Below, piece after piece: positions 62,328 through 64,000 of a stretch of DNA of 64,000 bases. The position numbers and the translations under genes are program-made. The notes under the pieces are model-generated. The model had not been told where the DNA came from, ran no database searches, and saw only the letters and a list, made by a program, of their open reading frames with translations. The DNA comes from Delphinus delphis (Eukaryota > Chordata > Mammalia > Artiodactyla > Delphinidae), in assembly GCF_949987515.2 (NCBI RefSeq), contig NC_082692.2, forward strand, positions 92,265,488 through 92,329,487, read 5' to 3'. Within the stretch, counting starts at the first letter, position 1, and each line of letters opens with the position of its first letter.

Positions 62328-62414
62328 TGGCGGGGCTGGTAGTTTGGATTTTTCACCCAAGCCCTTTCCAATGAGCAATAGAGAAATATGAGAGCCTGTT
62401 TAAACATTACTTAC

Positions 62415-62489
62415 TGCCTGTTGGATATCAGACTTCACTTGCTCACTCAACATGCCTTCAAAGACAAAGGAGTCACCAAACTTCTCAGC
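62415..62489 (-). CDS. SUMF1: SUMF1 exon 3 (codons 149-173)
   Basis: This is a 75-nt internal coding exon of the formylglycine-generating enzyme. The enzyme sits in the ER lumen and oxidises the CxPxR cysteine of sulfatases to formylglycine. On the minus strand an acceptor (TTTCCTTTAG) precedes GCTGAGAAG and a consensus donor GTAAGT (62414-62409) follows GGCA. The 25 codons include AEKFGDSFVFEG and SEQVKSDIQQA. By human numbering they are residues 149-173, so the serine of GDS is S155, a residue known to be mutated in multiple sulfatase deficiency. Both exon ends are in phase 0, and the next exon starts with V174. The substitution SD replaces the TN I remember from human. Intron 3, which follows, is about 41 kb and full of retrotransposons. 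Identification is very secure. Confidence 0.96.
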
Positions 62490-63223
62490 CTAAAGGAAAG
62501 GAAGGAAATAAAAATCCAGAAAAGGTTGTAGTAACATATTTCACATGTGCCATTTTCTCTGTACGCTACTAAAGGGGTTCTTCTTGTCCCAATGAACTTA
62601 GATTTGTCTTCTAACCTCCCAAATGACCTAAAAGCATGTGGCTTCCTGTTAAAACAGTTTACTGTCACTTAGAGAGACCATTTTTATTTAAGGCTCATTT
62701 AGCTGATAAGAATGCAGACTGGAAGAGATTAGCTACTGAGACTGTGATTGTTTCTGTTGATGGAAACACATCTCCCCAAGTATTACAAATGACTTTGGAA
62801 AATAACAGGATTCTTTACATGTCAGATTACATAATCAACCTTTGTCCTTTGTTCTGCTCCTGGAACCTAGCTAAAAGAAGTAAATGGCACTGTTTGTTGA
62901 TATTCTGACACACTCCACTGAGGTGTCCACTGTGCTTATACATCTCAAGTGGCCAATTCAAACACCAGATGGAAATCTGTATTTTAATCATTTTTATTTA
63001 CCATTACTGTCTCAAGTCCATATCTACCTGGTTTTCTTTGTTGCATATGACCCCAGTTCTGGAAACACCCAATGTAGTCTCTTGGTCTCCATGATTCTAC
63101 TCTTCTAGTTTTCTTCCTCCATTTCAGACTCCTTCTCATCTCCTGAAATACATGGGCACTTCTTCTTGCCCCTAAGACACTGTTCCTCCCCAGCACTCTG
63201 CCCTGGCTCTCTGCTCCTCTTAC

Positions 63224-63395
63224 TCTACACCAGTGGCCCTCAGGCTTTGTGCAGTTGAGATCACCTGGCCAGCTTGTTATAGCTACACAGCACTGCTCCC
63301 CAAGCCCAGAGGTTCTGATTCTGTAGGTCTGGGGTGAGGCCAAGGAACCTGCCCGTGTGAACAGATAAGCTGGTGATTCTAACACAGGTGGTCTA
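63224..63395 (+). repeat. MER5A-like DNA transposon remnant
   Basis: 'ccagtggccctcaggctttg', 'gatcacctggccagcttgtt', 'cagaggttctgattctgtag' and 'gtctggggtgaggcc' follow the MER5A (hAT-Charlie MITE) consensus order. Confidence 0.85.
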
Positions 63396-63664
63396 AGAGA
63401 TCACACGATGAGATACACCGACCTGCTGCTGGACAAACTCTTGAAATCCCATGATTTTAACCACCACCAGCATTTCAAATGATGTTCGTATCTCCACCTC
63501 CAGTCCTCTCCTCTCCTCACCACATGATATTAACGGCCTACTAGATCCCTGTATTTCCAGCTTTATGAGCACCTCAAACTCCTTTTGCTGATTAGAGCTC
63601 ATCATCTTTTCTCCACCCCAGCTCTTATTTCTGTATTCCCTTGTAGCATCACCATGCCTGAGAA

Positions 63665-64000
63665 CCCAGACCATTCCTTCACTCAACAACATGTACCAAA
63701 CACCTATCAGAAGCCTGGCTTTGGGCTAAATGACAGAGATACAAGGTCAATATTACAGAGGCATGGTCTCTGTCCTTAAAGCACTCACATATGTGGTCAC
63801 AAACAAAAGTCAAGTCAAACAAAGAAAGGAAGAATATAATTACAACTTTACTTGACCCTGTAAGGCAGAGAGTATAGAGAGAAGCCTCCTTTTGATAGGG
63901 TGGGCAGAGGAAGCCTCCCTGAGAGGGATATTTAAGCTGAGATGACTCGAGAATGAGAAGGAGCCAGCCATGCAAAAGGGGGACAGGCAACGGGGTCAGG
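63665..64000 (+). repeat. L2-like remnant
   Basis: 'ccttcactcaacaacatgta', 'cagaggaagcctccctgag', 'tatttaagctgagatgac' and 'aaggagccagccatgcaaa' follow the L2 3' end. It runs off the window. Confidence 0.6.

Larger units (their letters stand above)
62490..64000 (-). other. SUMF1 intron 2 (partial)
   Basis: Upstream of exon 3 in gene orientation. 62490-63220 shows nothing I can name. A MER5A-like element (63224-63395) and L2-like sequence (63665-64000) follow. Confidence 0.85.

Overview
This is mammalian nuclear DNA and almost certainly cetacean. It carries many copies of the tRNA-derived SINEs of the CHR type (head 'cttccctggtggcgcagtgg', body ending in GAGAGGCCCGCGTAC plus an A tail) and young cetartiodactyl-type L1 LINEs. 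The only protein-coding host gene I can support is SUMF1, the formylglycine-generating enzyme, on the minus strand. Five consecutive internal exons are present, matching human exons 3-7 (codons 149 to about 318). All have AG/GT splice borders and an open reading frame. Exons 1-2 lie beyond the right edge, and the exons carrying the catalytic cysteines lie beyond the left edge.

Layout left to right, which is 3' to 5' along SUMF1: intron 7 (1-3525); exon 7 (3526-3642); intron 6 (3643-17897), which holds a 9.3-kb L1 insertion at 7281-16627; exon 6 (17898-18012); exon 5 (18768-18890); exon 4 (20922-21004); intron 3 (21005-62414, about 41 kb); exon 3 (62415-62489); start of intron 2. Intron 3 is an L1 'graveyard': L1-C (24372-29534, minus), L1-E (30920-36040, plus), L1-D (38268-44497, minus) and L1-F (49472-54821, plus). 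It also holds several L1 3'-end stubs, at least eight SINEs, and older L1M/HAL1-like, MIR and L2 remnants. A MER5A-like element sits in intron 2.

The L1s fall into two groups. L1-B, C and D have a long 5' UTR (about 2 kb in the two complete copies, L1-B and L1-C) and share a one-base loss that ends ORF1 after 215 codons. L1-E and F both begin about 100 nt upstream of ORF1 and share an in-frame stop in ORF2. No L1 here looks autonomous.

There is no operon-like or defence-type system. The most interesting signals are structural: a chimeric L1-L1 insertion flanked by one target-site duplication (TSD), a perfect 23-bp hairpin created inside an L1, an L1 with a 3' transduction and a SINE nested at its own TSD, subfamily-wide ORF lesions, loss of the reverse-transcriptase core from both L1s that are in sense with SUMF1, and one extra codon in SUMF1 exon 7. 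Homology calls rest on recognition from memory, since no database search was run.
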